Shown: one piece after another, positions 1-7,728 of the stretch
Layout: each line of letters starts with the position of its first letter
Numbering within the stretch: the stretch's first letter is position 1
Source: Chromatiaceae bacterium
GTDB taxonomy: Bacteria; Pseudomonadota; Gammaproteobacteria; Chromatiales; Chromatiaceae
Assembly: GCA_024235395.1 (NCBI GenBank)
Contig: JACKMK010000001.1
Span: 868,001-932,000 of the forward strand
Direction: 5' to 3'
DNA: 64,000 nt
Program-made: the position numbers and the translations under genes
The notes under the pieces: model-generated
Databases searched by the model: none
What the model was told of the DNA's origin: nothing
The model's input: only the letters and a program-made list of their open reading frames with translations

Positions 1-459
1 TTCGGGCACCGGCACCTGTGACGGCGCACACACGCATTCCTCGATCACCGGGCGCATGATCCCCTGCCCGTCGGCGCGGTAGGCGCCCCAATAGACCTCG
101 CCCATGCGCGCGTCCAGCGCACTCAGCACGGCGGCCGCGCCGGTCGTCCGGGTCGCCCCCTGCGCCAGGGCCTGCAGGCTGGATACCGGCACGACCGGCA
201 GGCCCGCACCGAACGCCGCACCCTGTGCGACCGCAGCCGCGATCCGCAGCCCGGTGAAGGCCCCTGGCCCGCGCGCGAAACCGAGCGCGTCGAGATCCAC
301 CAGGCGCAGCCCGGCATCCGCGAGCAGCGCATCCATCATCGGCAGGATCAGCTCGCTGTGTTGGCGCGGTGCGACTTCGAACCGTTCATACACCTCGGCA
401 CCGATCAACAGCGCTGCAGAACAGGCGTCCTCGGTCGTGTCGATCGCCATTACCCGCAC
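1..459 (-). CDS. tsaB: TsaB, tRNA threonylcarbamoyladenosine (t6A) synthesis protein, 3' end cut by window
   Basis: TsaB is the non-catalytic partner of TsaD in the complex that puts the t6A modification on ANN-decoding tRNAs in the cytoplasm. The visible 153 residues read VRVMAIDTTEDACSAAL at the start, then ARGPGAFTGLRIAAA and DARMGEVYWGAYR, which are the usual ASKHA-fold signatures of the family. The full protein should be about 220-230 residues, so the C-terminal third lies outside the window. I place the start at a GTG because it gives the normal short N-terminus; an ATG three codons later is the alternative. The gene begins 5 bases after the qor stop, so the two are probably co-transcribed. 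Confidence 0.9.
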   Translation of the reverse strand, partial: MRVMAIDTTEDACSAALLIGAEVYERFEVAPRQHSELILPMMDALLADAGLRLVDLDALGFARGPGAFTGLRIAAAVAQGAAFGAGLPVVPVSSLQALAQGATRTTGAAAVLSALDARMGEVYWGAYRADGQGIMRPVIEECVCAPSQVPVPE

Positions 460-464
460 AGGCG

Positions 465-1439
465 TCAGGGCAGCAGCACGGTCGAGCCGGTGGTGTTGCG
501 CGCCTCGAGATCGCGGTGCGCCTGCGCCGTCTCGGCCAGTGGATAGGTCTGGTTGATCTGCACATGCAGCAGGCCGTCGGTGACGGCACCGAACAGCCGT
601 TCGGCCCCCTCGTCGAGCAGTGCGCGGGTCGCAATATGGGTCGCCAGCGTCGGACGGGTGACGTACAGCGATCCCTTCGGTGCAAGGATCGCCGGGCTGA
701 ACGGTGCCACCGGTCCGGATGCGTTGCCGTAGCTCACCAGCACGCCAAAAGGTTGCAGGGCGTCCAGCGAGGCTTCGAAGGTCGCCTTGCCGACCGAGTC
801 GTACACCGCGGCGACGCCGGCCCCGTCGGTCAACTCGCGGGTGCGCGCCGCGATGTCCTCTTCGCGGTACAGGATCACGTGATCGCAGCCGTTGGCCCGC
901 GCCAGCTCGGCCTTGGCCTCGCTGCCGACACAGCCGATCACGGTCGCACCGAGGTGCTTGGCCCACTGGCACAGCAACAGTCCGACGCCGCCGGCCGCTG
1001 CGTAGACCAGGATGCCGTCTCCGGGCTTGACTGCATACGACCTGAACAACAGGTAGTGCGCGGTCAGGCCCTTGAGCATGATCGCCGCGGCCTGCCTTTC
1101 GCTGATCGTGTCGGGAAGTTTCACCAGCCGATCCGCGGCGATCAGGCGCGCCTCGGCATAGGCACCCTGGTTCATCGGGTAGGCGACGCGGTCCCCGACC
1201 GTGAATGCAGTAACGGCATCGCCGACCGCCTCGACCACGCCCGCCGCCTCCATGCCGAGCACCGCCGGCAGCGGTCCGGGTGGATACAGTCCCTGCCGCT
1301 GGTAGACATCGATGTAGTTCAATCCACACGCGGTCTGGCGCAGCAGCACCTGGTCCGGGCCCGGTTCGCCGACCGTGACCGCCTCCCAGCGCAGCACCTC
1401 CGGACCACCGGTCTCGTGAATACGGATCGCGTTCGTCAT
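465..1439 (-). CDS. qor: NADPH:quinone oxidoreductase, zinc-independent MDR family
   Basis: This is a 324-residue medium-chain dehydrogenase/reductase, close to the 327 of E. coli Qor, which reduces quinones with NADPH in the cytoplasm. It opens with MTNAIRIHETGGPEVL, has the substrate-domain stretch CGLNYIDVYQRQGLYP, and a Rossmann nucleotide-binding segment reading VYAAAGGVGLLLCQ. The zinc ligands of alcohol dehydrogenases are absent, as expected. An ATG two codons upstream exists, but the chosen ATG has GGAG six bases before it. The gene is divergent from the sulfur oxygenase/reductase gene and runs into tsaB. Confidence 0.9.
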   Translation of the reverse strand: MTNAIRIHETGGPEVLRWEAVTVGEPGPDQVLLRQTACGLNYIDVYQRQGLYPPGPLPAVLGMEAAGVVEAVGDAVTAFTVGDRVAYPMNQGAYAEARLIAADRLVKLPDTISERQAAAIMLKGLTAHYLLFRSYAVKPGDGILVYAAAGGVGLLLCQWAKHLGATVIGCVGSEAKAELARANGCDHVILYREEDIAARTRELTDGAGVAAVYDSVGKATFEASLDALQPFGVLVSYGNASGPVAPFSPAILAPKGSLYVTRPTLATHIATRALLDEGAERLFGAVTDGLLHVQINQTYPLAETAQAHRDLEARNTTGSTVLLP

Positions 1440-1621
1440 CGGCATCTCCGCGCGCACAAAGACCCGATTCTCGTTGTCCCAGGCGCGCAGTACAAGCCAG
1501 TCACCCCACGACCACAGAAATGCCACGGGCATTCGCGGACGAATTGCGGCAACCTTTGGCGCAATCCCTCGGTCACACGACGCGAGCCGATGCCGAAACG
1601 TCAGTAGGAGGACCACACCCG

Positions 1622-2563
1622 ATGGATATCAAGGCCCTGTTCGATGCCGAGCCGCCATCCACGCTGTACGTCGCGATCAACCGCGTGCTGGTGCGTAACG
1701 ATCCGAACCTGTTGCGGATGATGAAGGAGGCCAGCAGCAAGATGTGCCTCGCCACCGCATTGACGCCCGGGTTTCGCGGATTCGACCTGATGCGTCAACG
1801 CGGGACCTGCCCGATGGGCATGCGCTGGGCGGCGAGTTCCGATATGTCGACCGAGCTGTCACATGTCTGGATCGACCAGTTCACCTACTGGGAGTCCTGG
1901 CAGGCACACGAAGACTTCCACGAGACCTTCGAAGACGTGGTGGTCGAATCGTGCGCGAAGTGTGGCGGCATGTTGCTCGACGGTCCGGAGGAACCGGTCT
2001 ACCGGATCGTGCGCAGCGAACTGCCGAAACTGATCTCGAAGAGCCAGATGATGAAACTGGGCTTCGAGAACGGCGGCGACACGCGCGGTTACGCGATGGA
2101 CTCCGGGCAGACAGTCACGGTGATCGCGACCCACCACGTGCGCCCCGGCAAGGAGGCCGAGTTCGAGGAAGGGGAGATCCAGACCATGGAGATGCTCAAG
2201 CAGACCAGCGGTGTCATCGGCTACCAGATCCTCAAGCGCATCGGCCTGTCGACGCTCGGCAGCGGGCACGCCACGGTCGAATCGATCATGGAGGACCTCA
2301 AGGACAGTTCGGGCACCAAGCTCAAGCGCGCCGCCGAGGTCTGGGAGGGCTATTCGCTGCCGGCCGAATACCTGACGATGGTCGAGTTCGAGGACCTGCA
2401 ATCGGCACAGGGCGGCATGCCACATGTCAACGTCAAACCCGAGATCCTGTTCGTTCACGGTACCAAGGTGCTCAACAACTGCCTAACAGTACCCACTGTA
2501 CGGATCAGCGACAGCCTATTCCGCGAACACAGCTATCGCGAGGTGCTGCAGGGTCTGCGTTGA
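1622..2563 (+). CDS. sor: Sulfur oxygenase/reductase (SOR)
   Basis: SOR is a cytoplasmic non-haem iron enzyme that disproportionates elemental sulfur with O2 into sulfide, sulfite and thiosulfate, without external cofactors. The protein has 313 residues against about 308-311 in the archaeal enzymes. Every residue known to matter in Acidianus SOR has a counterpart at a constant offset: Cys42 (Cys31, in SKMCLATA), the iron ligands His96 and His100 (HEDFH) and Glu124 (EEPVYRI), and the Cys111/Cys114 pair (CAKC). The second half repeats the ferredoxin-like dimeric alpha-beta barrel (VRPGKEAEFEEGEIQTMEML) and ends SLFREHSYREVLQ, like the archaeal FWREYL tail. AGGAGG sits ten bases before the ATG. 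Its neighbours are a divergent quinone reductase and a convergent diguanylate cyclase; no sulfur genes are adjacent. Identity is by motif, with no search run. Confidence 0.93.
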   Translation: MDIKALFDAEPPSTLYVAINRVLVRNDPNLLRMMKEASSKMCLATALTPGFRGFDLMRQRGTCPMGMRWAASSDMSTELSHVWIDQFTYWESWQAHEDFHETFEDVVVESCAKCGGMLLDGPEEPVYRIVRSELPKLISKSQMMKLGFENGGDTRGYAMDSGQTVTVIATHHVRPGKEAEFEEGEIQTMEMLKQTSGVIGYQILKRIGLSTLGSGHATVESIMEDLKDSSGTKLKRAAEVWEGYSLPAEYLTMVEFEDLQSAQGGMPHVNVKPEILFVHGTKVLNNCLTVPTVRISDSLFREHSYREVLQGLR

Positions 2564-2588
2564 GCCACCGAAGCGGTCGACCGCGGGT

Positions 2589-3662
2589 TCAGAACAGGTC
2601 GATGCTGCCCGACTCTTCGGAAACCGCTTCATCGACATCGGCATGATCGACCACACGGTTGCGCCCCTTTGCCTTGGCGAAATACAGCGCGCGGTCGGCG
2701 CGGTCGACCAGCGTGGTGGGCAGCACGTCTCCGTCGCAGCTCACGTATCCGACGCTGACGGTGATGTGCCCGACGCCGGGAAACTCATACTGCTGCACGG
2801 CGCTACGGAAACGTTCGAGGATGGCCTGCGCCATTCCGGGGCGATGTGGCGACAGCAGCGCGACGAACTCCTCTCCACCAAAGCGAAACAGCATGTCCGT
2901 GTAGCGGAACGAACGCTCCATCAGGCGCGCAAAATGGATCAGCACCTCGTCGCCATACAGGTGACCGAAATTGTCGTTCACCCGCTTGAAATGATCGATA
3001 TCGAGCACTGCGAGCGTGAGCGAAAGCGCCGGATCGCGCTTTGCGATCCGTTTCGCCAGATCGAACAGCTTGGCGAAGTTGTGACGATTCAGGAGTTTGG
3101 TCAGTGAATCGCGCTCGCGGCTGTCCATCAAGGTGATCAGATTGCCGTAGACCTCGACGAGCTGCATGATGCGCGCCCGCACCCAGGGGTCCATCGGAAC
3201 ATCGTCGATCGCGACCATCCGGGTCGGGCCGATATCGCTCTCGACCGGGATCATCAGGCGCCCGGTCTTGCTGACCTCGCAGTCCGCCGCGGTCGGTTGA
3301 AGACGGTGCAGCACGTCGGTCACGTCGGGCAGCGGCTGAACCTCTTCCGGCCGCCAGCCGGAATCGTCGAAGCGGCGGATGACGACCTCGCGCCGAAGAT
3401 CGAACACATGCTCGGACTCGGAACGCCGATGCCCGTATATCTCCATCACCGAGACGTGCGCACCTTCGACCATGGCACCGATGCGACCGATCAGCGCGCG
3501 CGTCAACTCGATGCCGTCGCGCTGCCGGCTCAGCCCAAGGATGTTGCTCAACTGCAGGTAATCGTCGTCTTTCAAGCTGTACCCCGTCCGCTGGAGATAA
3601 CGGCTGCGATCGTGCTTCCTTGAATCGGCCGCCCCGAAGCTGCAGGGCCAAGCTGCTGACAA
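2589..3662 (-). CDS. Diguanylate cyclase (GGDEF) with N-terminal sensory region
   Basis: The protein makes the second messenger c-di-GMP from two GTP. Up to 357 residues are present; the N-terminal half (about 35-175) looks like a GAF-type sensory domain, and residues 180-345 are a GGDEF domain. The active site is intact (FRFGGEEF, residues 259-266) and the RxxD inhibitory site is present as RYTD at 253-256, so it is probably product-inhibited. No membrane segment is seen. The start is uncertain: the longest reading begins with TTG right after the rlmJ stop, and a second TTG at 3575 is possible. The gene converges on sor with a 25-base gap. Confidence 0.85.
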   Translation of the reverse strand: MSAAWPCSFGAADSRKHDRSRYLQRTGYSLKDDDYLQLSNILGLSRQRDGIELTRALIGRIGAMVEGAHVSVMEIYGHRRSESEHVFDLRREVVIRRFDDSGWRPEEVQPLPDVTDVLHRLQPTAADCEVSKTGRLMIPVESDIGPTRMVAIDDVPMDPWVRARIMQLVEVYGNLITLMDSRERDSLTKLLNRHNFAKLFDLAKRIAKRDPALSLTLAVLDIDHFKRVNDNFGHLYGDEVLIHFARLMERSFRYTDMLFRFGGEEFVALLSPHRPGMAQAILERFRSAVQQYEFPGVGHITVSVGYVSCDGDVLPTTLVDRADRALYFAKAKGRNRVVDHADVDEAVSEESGSIDLF

Positions 3663-3663
3663 C

Positions 3664-4500
3664 TCAAGGAATTTTGTCGTCTAGCGTGAACCGCGCCGTA
3701 CCGTCCTGGGCGAGATGCCGGGCCAGCTCAGGCAGGCCCGCACCCAGGATCCGCGGCAGTGTCCAGGGAGGGTTGACGACGAACAGGCCGCTTCCGTACA
3801 TGCCCTCGCCGACGTCGCGGACCGCGAGTTCGCAGTGCAGCCAGGCGGCGAGCGGCAGCCGGCGCAGACGCTCGCTAAGCATCGCGACCTCGCGCCGCCG
3901 CAGCAGTGGGTACCAGACCAGAAAGGTCCCGGTCGCGAAGCGCCGCAGCGCCGCTCGCAGCGCTTCCTCGACGCGGTGGTAGTCGGCCTTCACCTCATAG
4001 GGCGGATCGATCAGTACGACCGCACGCCGTGTTGGCGGAGGCAAGAGCCCGGGCAACCCGGCAAAACCGTCCTCCGCGGCGATCACGACCTGGCGACCGC
4101 GCTCGCGAAACTGGGCCCGCAGCGCAGCGGCATCGTTGGGATGCATCTCGAACAGGCGCATCCGGTCCTGTGCGCGGATCAACGCGGCGGCCAACGCCGG
4201 CGAACCCGGATACCGCCGCAGGGCGCCGCCAGGGTTCATCCGGCGCACCAAGGCGACATAATCCGACAATTCGGGAGAGAGATCGGACAGGTCCCAAAGG
4301 GGACCGATGCCGGTACGGTATTCCGCGTTCAACGCGGCTTTGGGATCGTGCAGATCGTACCGACCGGCCCCGGCGTGCGTGTCGATATACCAGTACGGTG
4401 CGTCCTTGCGGTTGTAGTGACCTAGCACCGCGCACAGCACGTAGTGTTTCAGCACGTCGGCGTGGTTGCCGGCGTGGAAGGCGTGACGATAGCTCAACAT
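3664..4500 (-). CDS. rlmJ: 23S rRNA (adenine(2030)-N6)-methyltransferase RlmJ
   Basis: RlmJ methylates N6 of A2030 in naked 23S rRNA using S-adenosylmethionine. The 278-residue protein opens with MLSYRHAFHAGNHADVLKH, the family hallmark, has IDTHAGAGRYDL as the SAM-binding loop, and carries the catalytic DPPY motif at residues 165-168. Length matches the E. coli enzyme (280). Its stop is directly followed by the most upstream possible start of the diguanylate cyclase gene, so the two may be cotranscribed. Confidence 0.95.
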   Translation of the reverse strand: MLSYRHAFHAGNHADVLKHYVLCAVLGHYNRKDAPYWYIDTHAGAGRYDLHDPKAALNAEYRTGIGPLWDLSDLSPELSDYVALVRRMNPGGALRRYPGSPALAAALIRAQDRMRLFEMHPNDAAALRAQFRERGRQVVIAAEDGFAGLPGLLPPPTRRAVVLIDPPYEVKADYHRVEEALRAALRRFATGTFLVWYPLLRRREVAMLSERLRRLPLAAWLHCELAVRDVGEGMYGSGLFVVNPPWTLPRILGAGLPELARHLAQDGTARFTLDDKIP

Positions 4501-4627
4501 ACCCGGTCCCCGACCAACCCGAGTTCCGCGGAGGTTCGAACGCGCCGGGTGTGCATCGCCAGTCTACCAGTGGGGTCGGCCGCCGGATACGCCGTCGCGG
4601 CGCGTCGACCACCAACCCGGCAGCGAC

Positions 4628-6535
4628 CTAGGCAAAGAACGCCAGCACCTCGTCGAGGTCGCGGGTGCGCGCAAACGGCGGCATCGCGTCGAGAAAGGTC
4701 TGACCGTAGCCCTTTTGCAGCAGACGCCGGTCACACACGACAAGTACGCCGCGATCGCTGACGTCACGGATCAGGCGACCGGCCCCCTGCTTCAGCGCGA
4801 TCGCCGCCTGCGGTACCTGGTACTGCATGAACGGGTTGCCGCCGCGCCGGCGGATCGCATCCAACCGCGCCTGCAGCACCGGATCACCCGGCGAGGCAAA
4901 CGGCAACTTGTCGATCAGCACCAGGGACAGCGCCTCGCCGCGGACATCGACACCCTCCCAGAAGCTCGCCGTGCCCATCAGCACCGCGTTGCCGTGCGCG
5001 ACGAACTGCTGCAGCAGCTCGGTCTTCGGTGCACTGCCCTGCACCAGCAGCGGATACGAGATCCGGGGTTCGAGCAGATCGGCGGCCTCGCGCAGCGCCC
5101 GGTGGCTGGTGAACAGCAGAAACGCCCGCCCGCGGCTCGCCTCGAGCATCGGCACCGCCAGGTCGACGACCGCCGCGGTGTAACCCGGATCGCTCGGTGC
5201 CGGCATGCCGCGCGGGACGAACCACAATGCCTGGTGCGGATAATCGAACGGGCTGTCCCAGCGCTGCGTGACCGCGTCCTCGAGACCCAGTTGCCGCTGG
5301 AAATGCGCGAAGCTCTCACCGACCGCGAGGGTCGCCGAGGTGAACACCCAGGCCGCGGGATGACGCTGCATCTGCTGGTGGAACACCTCGGCGACGTCGA
5401 GCGGGGTGCTGTTCAGGCGCAGGCTCTGCTGGTAGGTCTCGAACCAGCGGATGTCTTCACTGCCCTCCTGCGGATGCAGCAGACCGTCGATCTGGCCGAC
5501 CAGTGCGGTACAGCGCGTACGGCAGCTGTCGAGACCCTTACCGCGCCCGGCGATCACCTCGAGCATATCGCCGAGTTCGGCCAATTGTTCACGACACCGG
5601 GCGATCGACTGCTGGATCTCGGCATCGGCCTCGATCTCCTGCCAGGCGCCACGACGCATCTCGTGCCCGAACGCCAGTCGCAGGTCGCGCGCCGCCTTGG
5701 TCAAGGTGTCCAGTTTCTCGGGCAGCTTCGGCAGGTCTCCGGCCTCGCGCTGGTATTCGACCTGGGTGTCACGGGCGAGGTCGAGTATCTGCCGGGTGCT
5801 CAAGGTGCTGCCGAAGAAGCTGCTGGCGACCTCCGGCAACTGGTGCGCTTCGTCGATCACGAACGCATCCGCGCCGGGCAGGAGTTCACCGAAGCCATCA
5901 CCCTTCAATGCGAAGTCGGCGCACAGCAGATGGTGATTGACCACCACGATGTCGGCCTCCTGGGCGCGTCGGCGCGCCTCGACCAGATGGCAGCGGCTCC
6001 ATGCACTGCACTCCTGGCCGAGACAGTTGTCGGTGGTCGAGGTGACCAGCGGCCAGACGGTCGCGTCTTCCGGGACCTCGGCCAGTTCGGCGATATCGCC
6101 ACGCCCGGTATGCACCGCCCAGTCGCGGACCTTGAGCAGCCAGCGCAGGTTGTCGCGACCGTGGCCACGCTGATCGAGCAACGCGCTTTCCATGCGATGG
6201 ATGCACAGATAGTTCGCCCTGCCCTTGAGCAGCGCGACCTTTGCCGGGCTCGCCATGGTCTCGCGCAGGCGCGGCAGGTCACGCAGGAACAGTTGATCCT
6301 GGAGATTGCGTGTACCGGTGGAGATGATGACCTTCTGTCGCGCCAGCAACGCCGGCACCAGATACGCGAAGGTCTTGCCGGTCCCGGTACCGGCCTCGGC
6401 GATCAGGCGTGTGCCGTCTTCCAGTGCCGCTGCGACCGCCTCGGCCATCTGCAGCTGCTGGGCACGATACGCAAAACCGTCCACGCTGCGCGCCAGCATG
6501 CCGTCCGGGCCCAGGACGTCTGCGAGCTCCATCAA
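4628..6535 (-). CDS. yoaA: ATP-dependent DNA helicase YoaA (DinG/XPD-like, Fe-S)
   Basis: This superfamily 2 helicase moves 5' to 3' on DNA and works in replication repair together with the polymerase chi subunit in E. coli. The 635-residue protein has Walker A AEAGTGTGKT (46-55), a DEAH box (228-231, VIDEAHQLPE) and four cysteines (111, 171, 176, 182) placed like the 4Fe-4S ligands of XPD/DinG. The C-terminal motif QGAGRLIRD is present. It lies 24 bases downstream of the small nuclease-like gene. In E. coli yoaA sits next to tsaB; here rlmJ, the cyclase, sor and qor separate the two. Confidence 0.93.
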   Translation of the reverse strand: MMELADVLGPDGMLARSVDGFAYRAQQLQMAEAVAAALEDGTRLIAEAGTGTGKTFAYLVPALLARQKVIISTGTRNLQDQLFLRDLPRLRETMASPAKVALLKGRANYLCIHRMESALLDQRGHGRDNLRWLLKVRDWAVHTGRGDIAELAEVPEDATVWPLVTSTTDNCLGQECSAWSRCHLVEARRRAQEADIVVVNHHLLCADFALKGDGFGELLPGADAFVIDEAHQLPEVASSFFGSTLSTRQILDLARDTQVEYQREAGDLPKLPEKLDTLTKAARDLRLAFGHEMRRGAWQEIEADAEIQQSIARCREQLAELGDMLEVIAGRGKGLDSCRTRCTALVGQIDGLLHPQEGSEDIRWFETYQQSLRLNSTPLDVAEVFHQQMQRHPAAWVFTSATLAVGESFAHFQRQLGLEDAVTQRWDSPFDYPHQALWFVPRGMPAPSDPGYTAAVVDLAVPMLEASRGRAFLLFTSHRALREAADLLEPRISYPLLVQGSAPKTELLQQFVAHGNAVLMGTASFWEGVDVRGEALSLVLIDKLPFASPGDPVLQARLDAIRRRGGNPFMQYQVPQAAIALKQGAGRLIRDVSDRGVLVVCDRRLLQKGYGQTFLDAMPPFARTRDLDEVLAFFA

Positions 6536-6559
6536 CGCACCCCGTTGCAGGGTACCTGC

Positions 6560-7063
6560 TCAGCCGGCCTGATTGTCCCAGACCCCGTCGCTGCGCCCGT
6601 TGACCCGATCCCAGACCAGTTCGCCGATGATCTTGAAGCGTGCCACCGACATCGCGCCGCGTTTTGCGCGGCCGCTGCTCGACGCGTCGACGAACTCGGC
6701 CAGGTCCTCGCGCAGGGCTTCGTAGATCTCGTAGGGTTCGTAGTCTTCGTCCATCAGTACCAGCACCACCGAGTCCCAGTCCTGATTCATCTTGAGCTGA
6801 CCGATGCGCTCGCCGCCCTTGTTCTCGTCGAAGATCGTGCGGCTCTTGATCTGCACGCGGCGTCCGGTCTCCGGGTCGACCGCATCCCACGCGGCCTCGG
6901 CGGCCTCCGGCTCCAGCCCGAGCAGGCGGATCGCGTCGTGTTCCGCGATCTCGTTGCTGATCCCCGGCAGCGGCTTGCCCATGGTGCGTCGATACTCGGC
7001 GGCGAGTTGGCGCGCCTGGGCGATCAGTTTGTCAGCGGCGTAGGGATTGCTCACGGCGGCCAT
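6560..7063 (-). CDS. Conserved hypothetical protein with PD-(D/E)XK-nuclease-like pattern
   Basis: The 167-residue soluble protein has no assigned role. It contains ISNEIAEHDAIRLLGL (about 35-50), then DAVDPETGRRVQIKSRT, followed by WDSVVLVLMDEDYEPYEIYE. The order acidic residue, then Q-x-K on a strand, then a hydrophobic strand resembles restriction-endonuclease-fold proteins. From memory it matches the uncharacterised family DUF6998. The gene starts 24 bases upstream of yoaA and is probably its operon partner, so a DNA-related role is possible but is inference. Start chosen at ATG giving MAAVSNPYAADKL; a GTG four codons in is an alternative. Confidence 0.75.
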   Translation of the reverse strand: MAAVSNPYAADKLIAQARQLAAEYRRTMGKPLPGISNEIAEHDAIRLLGLEPEAAEAAWDAVDPETGRRVQIKSRTIFDENKGGERIGQLKMNQDWDSVVLVLMDEDYEPYEIYEALREDLAEFVDASSSGRAKRGAMSVARFKIIGELVWDRVNGRSDGVWDNQAG

Positions 7064-7157
7064 GGGTTGCAGATGTTCCAGCGCAATTCTATACCGAAGC
7101 AGGAAGCCACTTCAGAAAACACGCGGACAGCCGGCCAAGCCCGGGCCGGCGCAACCG

Positions 7158-7703
7158 TCACTCGTAGCCGGCTGCGCGACGCTCCGCGTCACGCGCCCCG
7201 GCGCTGTCGCCGAGTGCCCGCCGCGCGGTGGCTATCAGTCGCCAGTTGCCGGCGAGCAGGGTGCGATCCTGGGGATGTGCCAGGGCATTCGACTTCGCGG
7301 CCAGCTGGGTGACCAGATCCGGCTTGCGTTGCGCCATCCGTACGCGCGCGAGTTCGTGCCACAGCGCCGCATCCTCGGGCGCAATGCGCAGCGCGCGTTC
7401 CAGACTGACCTGTGCACCATCCAGGTCGCCGGCATTGCGCTGATCGTCGGCCTTGCGCATCAGCACCTCGACCGCGCGCTTCGGCGTGGGTCTCGCATAG
7501 CGCGGTTGCGCCGGCGGTTGGTAGGCGGCGATCTGCGCACCGCCGTCCTGCACGACCGGCGGCGGCGCGACACCACGCTCTTCGACGGTCGCCGGCCGGT
7601 CCGAGCGACCGACGCCGGCGCAGGCCGTCAGCACCGTCACGAGCGCAACGAGAGCGCCGACCCGCCATGTCTGGTGAAGCCCCTGTCGAACACTGATCGT
7701 CAT
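7158..7703 (-). CDS. TPR-containing lipoprotein downstream of mrcB
   Basis: The protein has 181 residues with a signal peptide ending in a lipobox (VTVLTACAG), so it should be anchored in a membrane facing the periplasm. After a proline/glutamine-rich linker, residues about 95-165 form tetratricopeptide-like helices (AGDLDGAQVSLERALRIAPED). The start has AGGGGA upstream. The 25-base gap after mrcB suggests cotranscription, and small TPR lipoproteins are common partners of peptidoglycan synthases; a specific partner role here is inference. Confidence 0.8.
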   Translation of the reverse strand: MTISVRQGLHQTWRVGALVALVTVLTACAGVGRSDRPATVEERGVAPPPVVQDGGAQIAAYQPPAQPRYARPTPKRAVEVLMRKADDQRNAGDLDGAQVSLERALRIAPEDAALWHELARVRMAQRKPDLVTQLAAKSNALAHPQDRTLLAGNWRLIATARRALGDSAGARDAERRAAGYE

Positions 7704-7728
7704 TGCAATTCCCCTGGTTGCATCACGG

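Noticed and set aside
1474..1496. TTGTCC and TACAAG as a promoter for sor
   Set aside because: The spacing is only 11 bases, which does not fit a sigma-70 promoter; the sor promoter remains unseen.
2573..2584. GCGGTCGACCGC palindrome between sor and the cyclase as terminator
   Set aside because: The arms leave no loop for a stable hairpin and no T-tract follows; it may be a chance palindrome.
4715..7312. Open frame of 865 residues on the plus strand across yoaA
   Set aside because: It is antisense to a confidently identified helicase gene. Long antisense frames are common at this G+C, and its translation has no recognisable domain.
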